This document shows positions 31,537-38,924 of a DNA stretch of 43,501 bases, piece by piece. The position numbers and the translations under genes are program-made. The stretch is taken from contig URXX01000012.1 of the NCBI GenBank assembly GCA_900551895.1, positions 1 through 43,501 of the forward strand, given 5' to 3'. This DNA is from an uncultured Lachnospiraceae bacterium (lineage in GTDB: Bacteria > Bacillota > Clostridia > Lachnospirales > Lachnospiraceae). Under the pieces are notes generated by a model, which worked only from the letters and a program-made list of their open reading frames with translations, was not told the origin of the DNA and made no database searches. How positions within the stretch are numbered: the stretch's first letter is position 1; each line of letters begins with the position of its first letter.

Positions 31537-32491
31537 ACATTTTTATCACTTTTTCTTGCAATTTTTCATTATCCACGACAAATTCATCATATTTTTCTCC
31601 CTTGTGAACTTCTCCCGGAACTTTTTCCACATTTCCCTCAAATTCATACTGCATCATTTTTCCTAATTCGTCCTCAGAAATATCCGTCACCATATACGGC
31701 TGCATTTTGTTATACAAGCGAACAGCCTCTTTTGTTCCCTGTACTTTCGACTTTAATTGTTTTACAAGCGCCTCCATAAACTGACTTTGCCTTTCCATAC
31801 GTCCGTTGTTACTTCCCGATACGTTCGTATCTCTATAGCGAACATACTGCTCTGCCATTTCTCCGTCCAGCGTAATGGTTTCTCCCTTTTTAAATGCCGG
31901 ATTAATATGTGTGTAATCTTCCGGCACGGTAATCTCTACTCCGCCTAATTCTTCGGTGAGTTTTGAGAACCCTTCTATAGTGAGTGCAACATAGGAATTA
32001 ATCGGCATCTGATAAAGCAAATTGGACACCGCATCCCTCGTCAAAACACAACTTTTCTTTCCCCCGTCACCATAAGCATACTGTAAGGTAAGTTGAGCCC
32101 TCTCTGTCGACAGATATTCTCCGTTCATATCATACGTTCTAATATCCGTCATCGTATCTCTGGAAATAGCAAGCGCCTGTGTTGTTTTCTTTTCCGTGTC
32201 CATAGCAAATAAGACTAAACTATCCGTCTGTCCGCCATTACCGACCTTTTTTTCTTCTATTTTCCCCTCCTCATCAATTCCCATAAAAAGAATTGTCCGC
32301 AAGTCGTAGTTATACTTATACTTTTCTCCTTTATAAGTAATATAATTTGTTTCCTGAAGTTCATCTGCATATCCGTCATATTCTGTCTTTGGTTTCTTCT
32401 TATCCTGCCACATCTGATACGCCAACGTTCCCGCTGCCACAATAAGTAAAACCGTTACAATTCCCAAAATAGCGTATTTCTTTTTCTTCAC
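31514..32491 (-). CDS. LCP (LytR-CpsA-Psr) family glycopolymer transferase
   Basis: LCP proteins move undecaprenyl-linked glycopolymers onto peptidoglycan outside the membrane. The protein has an N-terminal anchor helix (about 6-24) and the LCP domain with TILFMGIDEEG, GQTDSLVLFAMDTEKK, ALAISRDTMTDI, and RYRDTNVSGSNNGRMERQSQ, which supplies the Arg residues that bind the pyrophosphate. The frame is open to an ATG at 32536, but AGGAGA lies 6 bases before a GTG at 32491, so VKKKKYAILG (325 aa) is the better start. Its place beside the polysaccharide locus suggests it attaches that polymer to the wall. Confidence 0.88.
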   Translation of the reverse strand: MKKKKYAILGIVTVLLIVAAGTLAYQMWQDKKKPKTEYDGYADELQETNYITYKGEKYKYNYDLRTILFMGIDEEGKIEEKKVGNGGQTDSLVLFAMDTEKKTTQALAISRDTMTDIRTYDMNGEYLSTERAQLTLQYAYGDGGKKSCVLTRDAVSNLLYQMPINSYVALTIEGFSKLTEELGGVEITVPEDYTHINPAFKKGETITLDGEMAEQYVRYRDTNVSGSNNGRMERQSQFMEALVKQLKSKVQGTKEAVRLYNKMQPYMVTDISEDELGKMMQYEFEGNVEKVPGEVHKGEKYDEFVVDNEKLQEKVIKMFYKHEKK

Positions 32492-32563
32492 ATCTTCTCT
32501 CCTGTTTCTTTTTATAAAAGAAAAGCCAATACACAAAATCGTATCGACTTTTCAGAGCGTCTA

Positions 32564-34198
32564 TTATCTTTCCATTAATTCCTCGGCAATATTTCTTGCA
32601 TGGTCTGAAATCCTTTCCAAACATACAAGGGCATCCAAAAATACTATTCCCGCCTCAGCATTGCACTGATTGTTTGCCAATCGCTTAATATGTTTTGTAC
32701 GAAGCATCAGTTCAAGTTGGTCTGCCTGTGTTTCTTTTTCAATTACACGAAGCGCCTTTTCCTGACTTCCTTCCTCAAATGCCTCAAGGGCATATTTATA
32801 ACTCTTTGCACAGACGTCCAGCATTTCCTTAATTCCGTCCACGCCCATATCTGAAAATTTCAGTTTCTTTTCTTGGAGTGTTTCTGCAAACTCAGATATA
32901 TTTTCACAGTAGTCACTAATTCTTTCCATATCCGATACAATCTGAAGCAAATGTGCTACTTCCTGATGTTCCTTCTCACTCACCTGCAAAGAAGAAATCT
33001 TAATCGCATACGTTGTAATTCCCGCACTCAGTTTATCTACCGTGCTTTCTTCCTCTTTCAGAGCCTTAATATCATCATGGCTTAATGTGAACAGCACTGT
33101 CTTTGCCTTTTCCAAAGAATCCATAACGATGTGTCCCATACGTGTAATCTCTGTAATGGTTGACTGTAAAGCGATGCTTGGTGTTTCTAACATTCTGTCG
33201 TCAAGAAGAACTGCTGAATCTTCCTGTTCGCTTTCGTCCACACGTCCGATTTTCTTAGCAAGTTTGATAATTAAGTTTGATACAGGGAACAATAATACCG
33301 TTGTTCCGATATTGAAAATAGTGTGTACCGTACTAATCTGTGTCTGTGTAATCATTCCTTCTCCCATTGCCGGATTCATTACCGTAAAGAAGAGAATTGC
33401 CACAACGCTGAATAAGATTGTTCCGATTACGTTAAATAATAAGTGCATAAGCGCTGCTGTCTTTGCATTTCTCTTTGCTCCGACACTTGATAACATTGCC
33501 GTCACACAAGTACCGATGTTCTGTCCCATGATAATGTAAATTGCCGCACTCATCGGAACAAGTCCTGCCGCTGCCAAACTCTGTAAAATTCCGACAGAAG
33601 CCGATGAACTTTGAATAATCGCCGTTACTGCCGTTCCCGCCAAAATACCTAAAATCGGATTTTTTCCTAATGTAATGAAAATCTCACAGAATGCCGGTGA
33701 ATCTTTCAGCGGTGAAACTGCTGATGACATTGTGGAAATACCGACAAACAAAATACCAAAACCGATAATAATGCTTGCAACTTCTTTAGACGAATGCCTT
33801 TTTCCCGTCAGCATAATAATTACACCGATGATAATCGCAATCGGTGCGAGTGTTGTAGGACTTAACGCTTTCGCCCACTCTACACTGGAAACAAGCCAGC
33901 CGGTTACCGTTGTACCGATGTTAGCACCCATGATAACTCCCATAGCCTGTCCTAAATTCATAATTCCCGCATTTACAAATCCGACAACCATAACCGTAGT
34001 TGCCGATGAACTTTGGATAACTGCCGTAATTAACGCTCCGAGCAATACTCCAAAAAATTTGTTCTTCGTTAGTACTTCTAACAATGATTTCATCTTATTT
34101 CCGGCTGCATTCTCAAGACCTTGAGCCATAATCTGCATACCGTAAATAAACATTCCCAATCCACCTACAAAAGGGATAATAATGTCTGTGTAACTCAT
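32564..34198 (-). CDS. Na/Pi cotransporter family protein with C-terminal PhoU domain
   Basis: A protein of 544 aa. The two inverted Na/Pi repeats show the QSSS signature: AVIQSSSATTVMVVGFVNAG near residue 65 and AIIQSSSASVGILQSLAAAG near 200. About eight membrane segments precede a cytoplasmic PhoU-like helical domain from about 350, with KEEESTVDKLSAGI and SDMERISDYCENISEFAE and a second copy ending ERISDHARNIAEEL. It is a likely sodium-driven phosphate transporter. The frame extends to 34213, but GAGGAGG is 6 bases before the ATG at 34198 (MSYTDIIIPF). A TTGTTT-17-TATGGT promoter is upstream. Confidence 0.9.
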   Translation of the reverse strand: MSYTDIIIPFVGGLGMFIYGMQIMAQGLENAAGNKMKSLLEVLTKNKFFGVLLGALITAVIQSSSATTVMVVGFVNAGIMNLGQAMGVIMGANIGTTVTGWLVSSVEWAKALSPTTLAPIAIIIGVIIMLTGKRHSSKEVASIIIGFGILFVGISTMSSAVSPLKDSPAFCEIFITLGKNPILGILAGTAVTAIIQSSSASVGILQSLAAAGLVPMSAAIYIIMGQNIGTCVTAMLSSVGAKRNAKTAALMHLLFNVIGTILFSVVAILFFTVMNPAMGEGMITQTQISTVHTIFNIGTTVLLFPVSNLIIKLAKKIGRVDESEQEDSAVLLDDRMLETPSIALQSTITEITRMGHIVMDSLEKAKTVLFTLSHDDIKALKEEESTVDKLSAGITTYAIKISSLQVSEKEHQEVAHLLQIVSDMERISDYCENISEFAETLQEKKLKFSDMGVDGIKEMLDVCAKSYKYALEAFEEGSQEKALRVIEKETQADQLELMLRTKHIKRLANNQCNAEAGIVFLDALVCLERISDHARNIAEELMER

Positions 34199-34255
34199 TG
34201 ATTTCCTCCTCAAAAAGCCAACTTCTAACTTTTATCTTTTTATTACGTCCTTTTT

Positions 34256-34284
34256 ACCATACCATTATCTCACGGCAAAAACAA
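34256..34284 (-). promoter_or_regulatory. Possible promoter of the Na/Pi cotransporter gene
   Basis: TTGTTT (34279-34284) and TATGGT (34256-34261) are 17 bases apart on the minus strand, with TG one base before the -10. The match is moderate. It lies between the spoVAE stop and the cotransporter start, which would uncouple the latter from the sporulation operon. Confidence 0.4.
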
Positions 34285-34285
34285 C

Positions 34286-34642
34286 TTATTTTTTCATTTT
34301 CGGTTCAAAAATCAATGAAGCGATATATCCAAAAATCAATGCGGACGATGTTCCCACCGCAGCCGCCTTCAGTCCTCCCATAAACGTTCCGATAAATCCA
34401 TACTGTCCGACTGCCTCTTTTACCCCTTTCCAAAGTGCGTTTCCAAATCCCAATAACGGTACGCTTGCCCCCGCCCCCGCAAAATTTTGAAACGGTTCAT
34501 AGAGATGAAAAAATCCCAAAACAACTCCCGAACAGACGAGAAGCACCATTACTCTCCCCGGCATCAGTTTTGTCCTGTCCAATAAAATCTGCACAAGAGC
34601 GCATATAAGTCCTCCGACCCAAAACGCATTTATATAATCCAT
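34286..34642 (-). CDS. spoVAE: Stage V sporulation protein AE
   Basis: A membrane protein of 118 aa with about four hydrophobic segments. YINAFWVGGLICALVQILLD at the start, AGAGASVPLLGFGNALWKGV in the middle and the Gly/Ala-rich SSALIFGYIASLIF at the end match SpoVAE (SpoVAEB). SpoVA proteins form the channel in the spore inner membrane through which Ca-dipicolinate moves in sporulation and germination. It lies 12 bases after spoVAD and is the last gene of the spoVA block. No spoVAF or germination receptor gene follows. Confidence 0.93.
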   Translation of the reverse strand: MDYINAFWVGGLICALVQILLDRTKLMPGRVMVLLVCSGVVLGFFHLYEPFQNFAGAGASVPLLGFGNALWKGVKEAVGQYGFIGTFMGGLKAAAVGTSSALIFGYIASLIFEPKMKK

Positions 34643-34654
34643 TTTTCTTCCTCC

Positions 34655-35659
34655 TTAACAATGCTCCAGCACAATGCCGTGTGCAATCCCCGGAACACTT
34701 TCTCCCTCATTATAACTTACCGTGGACATCAGTGCGCCTGTGGGCACAAACAATACTTTTCTCCACTCCCCACTCTCCAACTTCGGCAAAATATAGGCGG
34801 ATAAAGTCGTCGCCGCACATCCGCAGCCGCTTCCTCCCGCATGGGTATCCTGCGTCTTTTGATCAAAAATCGTCATTCCGCAGTCCATATGATTGCTTTT
34901 TATATCTCTCCCCTGTTTTCTGACTAAATCAAACAGAATACTCTGTCCTACATATCCCAAATCTCCGGTAATAATTCTGTCATAATCTGTTTCTCTCCGC
35001 CCGAAATCCTCTAAGTTCCGTATAATCGTATCGCAGGCCGCCGGCGCCATACACGCCCCCATATTCTGCGAGTCTTTCAGACCGTAATCCACAATTTTCC
35101 CAACAGTTACTCCCGTTATCCTCACATGGCTTTTTCTTGTCCCCACAAGAAATGCACCGCTGCCCGTCACCGTCCAGTGTGCCGAGAGCGGTCGTTGCGT
35201 TGCATACCCTAACGGAAATCGGAATTCTTTTTCCGCACTTCCGAAATGGCTCGACGTAACCGCAAGCATCAAATCTCCGTATCCGCCCGCTACCGACATG
35301 GATGCAAGGGCAAGCGCCTCGCCGGACGTTGAGCATGCCCCGTACAGACCAAACATAGGAATGTGCAGTTCCTCCGTCCCCATACTCGTGGCAACCCCCT
35401 GTCTCAACAAATCTCCCCCATACAAATATCTGACTTCTTTTGGCGTGACGCCCGCCTTTCCCAGTGCGAGAAGGCAAGCCTGTTTCTGCATTGTACTTTC
35501 CGCCAGTTCCCACGTTTCTTCTCCAAATAAGTCATCTTCTCCAACCATATCGAATTTTTTCCCGAGCGGTCCTTCCCCCTCTTTTTTCCCTACAATTGAA
35601 CCGCTGCTGATTAAATATGGCGCTTTTTCAAACTGAATACTCTGACTTCCCTTTATCAT
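34655..35659 (-). CDS. spoVAD: Stage V sporulation protein AD
   Basis: A soluble, thiolase-like protein of 334 aa that binds dipicolinic acid at the outer face of the spore inner membrane. Landmarks are FEKAPYLISSGSIVGKKEGE, GEDDLFGEETWELAES, MFGLYGACSTSGEALALASM and HAGGSGCGCAATTLSAYILP. Length is normal (about 335-340). The 5' and 3' neighbours are spoVAC and spoVAE, with 1 and 12 bases between, the canonical order. Confidence 0.95.
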   Translation of the reverse strand: MIKGSQSIQFEKAPYLISSGSIVGKKEGEGPLGKKFDMVGEDDLFGEETWELAESTMQKQACLLALGKAGVTPKEVRYLYGGDLLRQGVATSMGTEELHIPMFGLYGACSTSGEALALASMSVAGGYGDLMLAVTSSHFGSAEKEFRFPLGYATQRPLSAHWTVTGSGAFLVGTRKSHVRITGVTVGKIVDYGLKDSQNMGACMAPAACDTIIRNLEDFGRRETDYDRIITGDLGYVGQSILFDLVRKQGRDIKSNHMDCGMTIFDQKTQDTHAGGSGCGCAATTLSAYILPKLESGEWRKVLFVPTGALMSTVSYNEGESVPGIAHGIVLEHC

Positions 35660-35660
35660 T

Positions 35661-36122
35661 TTATAGTGTCACCCCCGATTTAATTAACAGATAATAAATA
35701 ACTCCCATAAGCCACGATGTCAAAACACCGTATAAAATAACAGGGCCTGCAATGGTAAAGATTTTACAGCCGATACCGAAAACCTGTCCCTCTTTCTTAT
35801 ATTCAATGGCGGGGGCTGCCACAGAGTTGGCAAATCCTGTTATCGGAACAAGCGCCCCTGCTCCTCCCCATTTTGCGATTTTGTAATATACGCCCAATCC
35901 GGTTAAAAGCACACTCAAAAACACGAGCATAACGGAGGACCAAGCCCCACTCACTTCTTTTGACAATCCCTGCTGTCCGCAATAGTTCAAAATCACCTGT
36001 CCCAAAACACAGATTGCCCCTCCTGTCACAAAGGCTTTCGCCATATTCAGCCACACATTGTGAACAGGCGTTTTTTCTTTCACATATTGCTCATAGGCTT
36101 TTTCCTTTTTCTCTTTTTCCAT
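35661..36122 (-). CDS. spoVAC: Stage V sporulation protein AC
   Basis: A membrane protein of 153 aa. A charged N-terminal tail is followed by LNMAKAFVTGGAICVLGQVI, then several helices with KWGGAGALVPITGFANSVAA and EGQVFGIGCKIFTIAGPVIL. B. subtilis SpoVAC forms a mechanosensitive channel for dipicolinate release. The frame is open to 36182, but that would overlap spoVAB. AAAGGA lies 7 bases before the ATG at 36122, 14 bases after the spoVAB stop, so I use that start. Confidence 0.93.
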   Translation of the reverse strand: MEKEKKEKAYEQYVKEKTPVHNVWLNMAKAFVTGGAICVLGQVILNYCGQQGLSKEVSGAWSSVMLVFLSVLLTGLGVYYKIAKWGGAGALVPITGFANSVAAPAIEYKKEGQVFGIGCKIFTIAGPVILYGVLTSWLMGVIYYLLIKSGVTL

Positions 36123-36135
36123 ACCTTTTTCCTTT

Positions 36136-36552
36136 CTACCAGCCTTTGAAAAAGAAAAGACACGCTCCGATTCCTTTTCCAATCGCTATACTTAATATAA
36201 TGTAGGGAATCCCCTTTAAGACTTTCACTCTTCTGATAAAAATTGGAAATACATTTAGAATTTCCGCTAACGCCATTGACCAGCAGCCGACAAAAATGCC
36301 CGCAAATATTCCAAACAACATTAATCCCCCGACACCGACAGGAATCGTTATTTCATAAACAGACAAAATATTTCCGATTATTCCGCCGAAAGCCACACTC
36401 ATTTCATATAAAAGGATATGTTTTCCCGTATGCGTCCTGTCGGCAAAATCCGATACGACTCCCAAACTGACGACAAAGGAAAATAATCCGCCTGCCACCG
36501 TCACTCCGGCGCTAAGCCCGATGAGTGCCAGCAGAAGTTGTTTTCCCCACAT
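36136..36552 (-). CDS. spoVAB: Stage V sporulation protein AB
   Basis: A membrane protein of 138 aa with about four helices. LIGLSAGVTVAGGLFSFVVS, RTHTGKHILLYE and GIFAGIFVGCWSMALAEILN are typical of SpoVAB. The start overlaps the 3' end of spoVAA by 41 bases in another frame. AAAGGAG lies 10 bases upstream of the ATG, which supports the overlap rather than a later start. Confidence 0.92.
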   Translation of the reverse strand: MWGKQLLLALIGLSAGVTVAGGLFSFVVSLGVVSDFADRTHTGKHILLYEMSVAFGGIIGNILSVYEITIPVGVGGLMLFGIFAGIFVGCWSMALAEILNVFPIFIRRVKVLKGIPYIILSIAIGKGIGACLFFFKGW

Positions 36553-37177
36553 CCAGTTCTTTCTCCTTTCGCGAATAGTTGTCTATCAGTGTTGTCTGTA
36601 TATCATTTTCATATAATCGCATTTCCACCTCCATCGGTGTCGGATCTACACTGAATTTTTTCCCGCCGAAATGATTGAAGAAAACGAGTATTCCTACAAT
36701 CAGTCCGACACAGTACGTCAATTCCAAAACGGTGAAACCACTGCTTTGTTTTCCCATAAGTAATGTATAAATCTGCCCGAATAATTTCGTTGTTTCCACA
36801 TCGTTATTAAACGCCATAATGGAAAACGCCGCTCCGACAAACGTAATCGCGGTGACAAGGATAACTTTTACCCAGTGCATACATTTATTCGGCGTTTTCT
36901 GATCTTCACAAGTAATGATAATATCCTCTTTTCCCATGTTTTCAATGTCCACATTGGGATACTGCCTGTGTATACATTCAATAATCTTTAAAATCGAAAC
37001 AACATATCTGTGTTTTCCGTCATCTTGCATTTTCAATAATTTTAACGCTTTTATTTTCGGTATCATCTCGGGATTCGCACATTCTATAGAAAGAATATCT
37101 CCGAGAGTAACTTCGCTTTTCGTCACTTCTACATTTTGTTCGCCCTTGATATATACCGTTTCCTTCGTTACCGCCAT
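36512..37177 (-). CDS. spoVAA: Stage V sporulation protein AA
   Basis: A protein of 221 aa. The soluble N-terminal half (about 1-100) starts VTKETVYIKGEQNVEVTKSE and carries VTLGDILSIEC, and two membrane helices follow at about 105-125 and 150-170. In B. subtilis SpoVAA the N-terminal domain faces the cytosol. The C-terminal tail is charged. The start overlaps the end of the 51-codon microprotein gene by 10 bases, so translation is probably coupled to it. Confidence 0.92.
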   Translation of the reverse strand: MAVTKETVYIKGEQNVEVTKSEVTLGDILSIECANPEMIPKIKALKLLKMQDDGKHRYVVSILKIIECIHRQYPNVDIENMGKEDIIITCEDQKTPNKCMHWVKVILVTAITFVGAAFSIMAFNNDVETTKLFGQIYTLLMGKQSSGFTVLELTYCVGLIVGILVFFNHFGGKKFSVDPTPMEVEMRLYENDIQTTLIDNYSRKEKELDVGKTTSAGTHRA

Positions 37178-37323
37178 AAATTGTTCACCCCTGTAATGAG
37201 AACGCCCGCATCTGCTGTTTCTGCCGATCTCACATCAGAAAAATAGTAGACAAGTCCGACAGCCACCGCAATCAGCACGACACAAAATAAGCATACCCGC
37301 ACTTTTTTTCTTTCTTTTTCCAT
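37168..37323 (-). CDS. Microprotein (51 aa, one membrane helix), first gene of the spoVA operon
   Basis: I do not recognise this protein. It begins MEKERKKVRVCLFCVVLIAV, continues with a hydrophobic helix at about 10-28 (AVGLVYYF), and ends in a short mostly polar tail, SDVRSAETADAGVLITGVNN then LWR. GAGGTG lies 6 bases before the ATG. A sigma-G-type promoter (37350-37378) lies about 27 bases upstream of the start, and the stop overlaps the spoVAA start by 10 bases. These placements make it a real gene in my view, in spite of its size. The basic N terminus suggests an N-in helix with the tail in the intermembrane side of the forespore, or a signal-like sequence. A SpoVA accessory role is inferred from position only. 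Confidence 0.7.
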   Translation of the reverse strand: MEKERKKVRVCLFCVVLIAVAVGLVYYFSDVRSAETADAGVLITGVNNLWR

Positions 37324-37349
37324 ACATTACACCTCGCTTTCCTATGTAG

Positions 37350-37378
37350 TAGTATGGCTTTTTTGAAAAATTTTATAC
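37350..37378 (-). promoter_or_regulatory. Sigma-G (forespore) promoter of the spoVA operon
   Basis: On the minus strand GTATA (37374-37378) and CATACTA (37350-37356) are separated by 17 bases. This agrees at every defined position with the sigma-G consensus as I know it from B. subtilis (GHATR, 17-18 bases, CATNHTA). It lies in the 71-base gap between sigF and the microprotein gene. Confidence 0.8.
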
Positions 37379-37393
37379 GCAGGTATGCTTTTG

Positions 37394-38107
37394 CTATATC
37401 TTTTCTCTTAAATATCCCAAAATTTTCTTTTCCAGCCTTGAGACCTGTACTTGTGAAATTCCCATTGTTTTTCCTATCTCCGACTGAGTCTTGTTGGCAA
37501 AATATCGCATATAGATTAACTGACGTTCCTCCTTTTTTAACTGCTCCAACAGTTGCTTTAACAACATATGATTTAATATTTTTTCTTCCTGTCCCTCCTT
37601 TTCCTCCAGCCTGTCCATCAACTGTATCTCATTTCCGTCCTTTTGATAAATCGGCTTATGCAAAGATTCCACTTCCCCGCCGGACTCCAGCGCCATGGCA
37701 AGTTCTTCCTTGTCTACCTGTAGGTTCTCCGCAAGTTCTTCTATTGTAGGTTCTCTGTTTAACCGCTCCTGCATTTGTTCTTTCAGCACATATGCCTTAT
37801 ATGCCAATTCTTTTAAGGAACGGCTCACCTTTATCATACCGTCATCCCGAAGAAATCTTTTAATTTCCCCCGAAATCATCGGTACAGCGTAGGTGGAAAA
37901 TTTCACATCATAAGATAAGTCAAATTTATCAATGGCTTTTAACAATCCGATGCTTCCGATTTGAAACAAATCTTCCGGATCTGTTCCACGCCCGTAAAAT
38001 CTTTTTACTACGCACCAAATCAGCCCCACATTCTCTTCTACCAACTGTGTCCTCGCTTTTTCATCTCCTTCGTGTGAGCGTTTAATTAAAGCGATTGTGT
38101 GTTCCAT
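37394..38107 (-). CDS. sigF: RNA polymerase sporulation sigma factor SigF
   Basis: A sigma-70 family protein of 237 aa, the first forespore-specific sigma factor. Region 2 shows LVEENVGLIWCVVKRFYGRG, DPEDLFQIGSIGLLKAID and KFDLSYDVKFSTYAVPMIS. Region 3 follows with REPTIEELAENLQ. Region 4 has QLIYMRYFANKTQSEIGKTM and the helix ISQVQVSRLEKKIL. It is third in a spoIIAA-spoIIAB-sigF operon and overlaps spoIIAB by 22 bases, which identifies it as SigF rather than SigG. Confidence 0.96.
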   Translation of the reverse strand: MEHTIALIKRSHEGDEKARTQLVEENVGLIWCVVKRFYGRGTDPEDLFQIGSIGLLKAIDKFDLSYDVKFSTYAVPMISGEIKRFLRDDGMIKVSRSLKELAYKAYVLKEQMQERLNREPTIEELAENLQVDKEELAMALESGGEVESLHKPIYQKDGNEIQLMDRLEEKEGQEEKILNHMLLKQLLEQLKKEERQLIYMRYFANKTQSEIGKTMGISQVQVSRLEKKILGYLREKI

Positions 38108-38547
38108 GAAGACCTTCCTTTTCCGATTGTTTTTTCCATTTTGACAGTCGTTCCCTCGCCGAGAACGGACGTCACTTCTATTTTATCCATAAACGCCTCC
38201 ATAAAGGCAAATCCCATTCCCGACCGTTCCAGTTCCGGCTTTGTTGTAAATAAAGGCTGCATCGCCTTTTCCACATTTTCAATTCCTTTTCCTTTATCAC
38301 GCACCTCCACATAAATCGTCTTTCCTTTCGTGCGACAGCAAATTTCTATTTTATGTATTTCATTTTCATATCCATGAATAATCGCATTTGTCACTGCCTC
38401 CGAAACTGCCGTTTTTACATCAGACACTTCCTCCAGCGTAGGATTTAATTGAGTCATAAAGGACGCCACCGCAACTCTTGCAAACCCCTCATTCGCCGAA
38501 CAACTGTCAAAGCTCAACTCCATTTCATTTGTGTCTTTCATATACAT
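38086..38547 (-). CDS. spoIIAB: Anti-sigma-F factor and serine kinase SpoIIAB
   Basis: A GHKL-type ATPase of 153 aa. The N box is VSEAVTNAIIHGY, the G1 box is RDKGKGIENV and the G2 box is RSGMGFAFME, all in the usual order. It binds and holds SigF and phosphorylates SpoIIAA. GAGGAGG is 4 bases before the ATG at 38547. The start overlaps the spoIIAA stop by 10 bases, so translation is coupled. Confidence 0.96.
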   Translation of the reverse strand: MYMKDTNEMELSFDSCSANEGFARVAVASFMTQLNPTLEEVSDVKTAVSEAVTNAIIHGYENEIHKIEICCRTKGKTIYVEVRDKGKGIENVEKAMQPLFTTKPELERSGMGFAFMEAFMDKIEVTSVLGEGTTVKMEKTIGKGRSSWNTQSL

Positions 38548-38855
38548 AATTCCTCCTCGTACATATGAATTATTTTCGTCACTCCCGACATCCGTAAAAT
38601 TTTCTTTAACCTTTCATTTGTATTCATTGCCCATACTTCCCCGCCAAAAAGACAGATCTGCCTATATCTTCCCATAATGACTCCGATGCCCGAACTGTCC
38701 ATAAAATTTGTGTTCTGAAAATCAAATAAAATATATTTGATATGGTTTTTTTCTACCAACTGATCCGATAATCTTCTTACCTGCTCTGCATTATGGTGGT
38801 CTAACTCATTCGGCAGACAAATCGTTAGGCAGTTTTCCTGTATTTGATACTCCAT
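38538..38855 (-). CDS. spoIIAA: Anti-anti-sigma factor SpoIIAA
   Basis: A STAS-domain protein of 105 aa. FDFQNTNFMDSSGIGVIMGR at about 44-63 carries the Ser pair 54-55. The second of these corresponds to the phosphorylated Ser of B. subtilis SpoIIAA. Unphosphorylated protein frees SigF from SpoIIAB. AAAGGGG precedes the ATG. The only upstream space is about 20 bases after the TPR-gene terminator. I could not find a sigma-H promoter there. Confidence 0.95.
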   Translation of the reverse strand: MEYQIQENCLTICLPNELDHHNAEQVRRLSDQLVEKNHIKYILFDFQNTNFMDSSGIGVIMGRYRQICLFGGEVWAMNTNERLKKILRMSGVTKIIHMYEEELCI

Positions 38856-38876
38856 ATTTTCCCCTTTCTATACACA

Positions 38877-38912
38877 AAAAGACAGAAAAAAGTTTTCCTT
38901 TTTCTGTCTTTT
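38877..38912 (-). terminator. Terminator of the folC-TPR operon, directly before spoIIAA
   Basis: AAAAGACAGAAAAA (38877-38890) pairs perfectly with TTTTTCTGTCTTTT (38899-38912), 14 bp, with the loop at 38891-38898. The 3' arm on the minus strand ends in a T run followed by TGTGTATAG. Confidence 0.8.
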
Positions 38913-38924
38913 GTAAATTCTCTA

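Noticed and set aside
33042..34124. Plus-strand open frames opposite the Na/Pi cotransporter
   Set aside because: They are shadow frames of a strongly supported gene with conserved QSSS repeats, with no start signals or family features.
34980..35513. Second minus-strand frame (177 codons) inside spoVAD
   Set aside because: It is in another frame of spoVAD, which has full-length conserved motifs. The product is Arg/Gly/Cys-rich without any recognisable domain.
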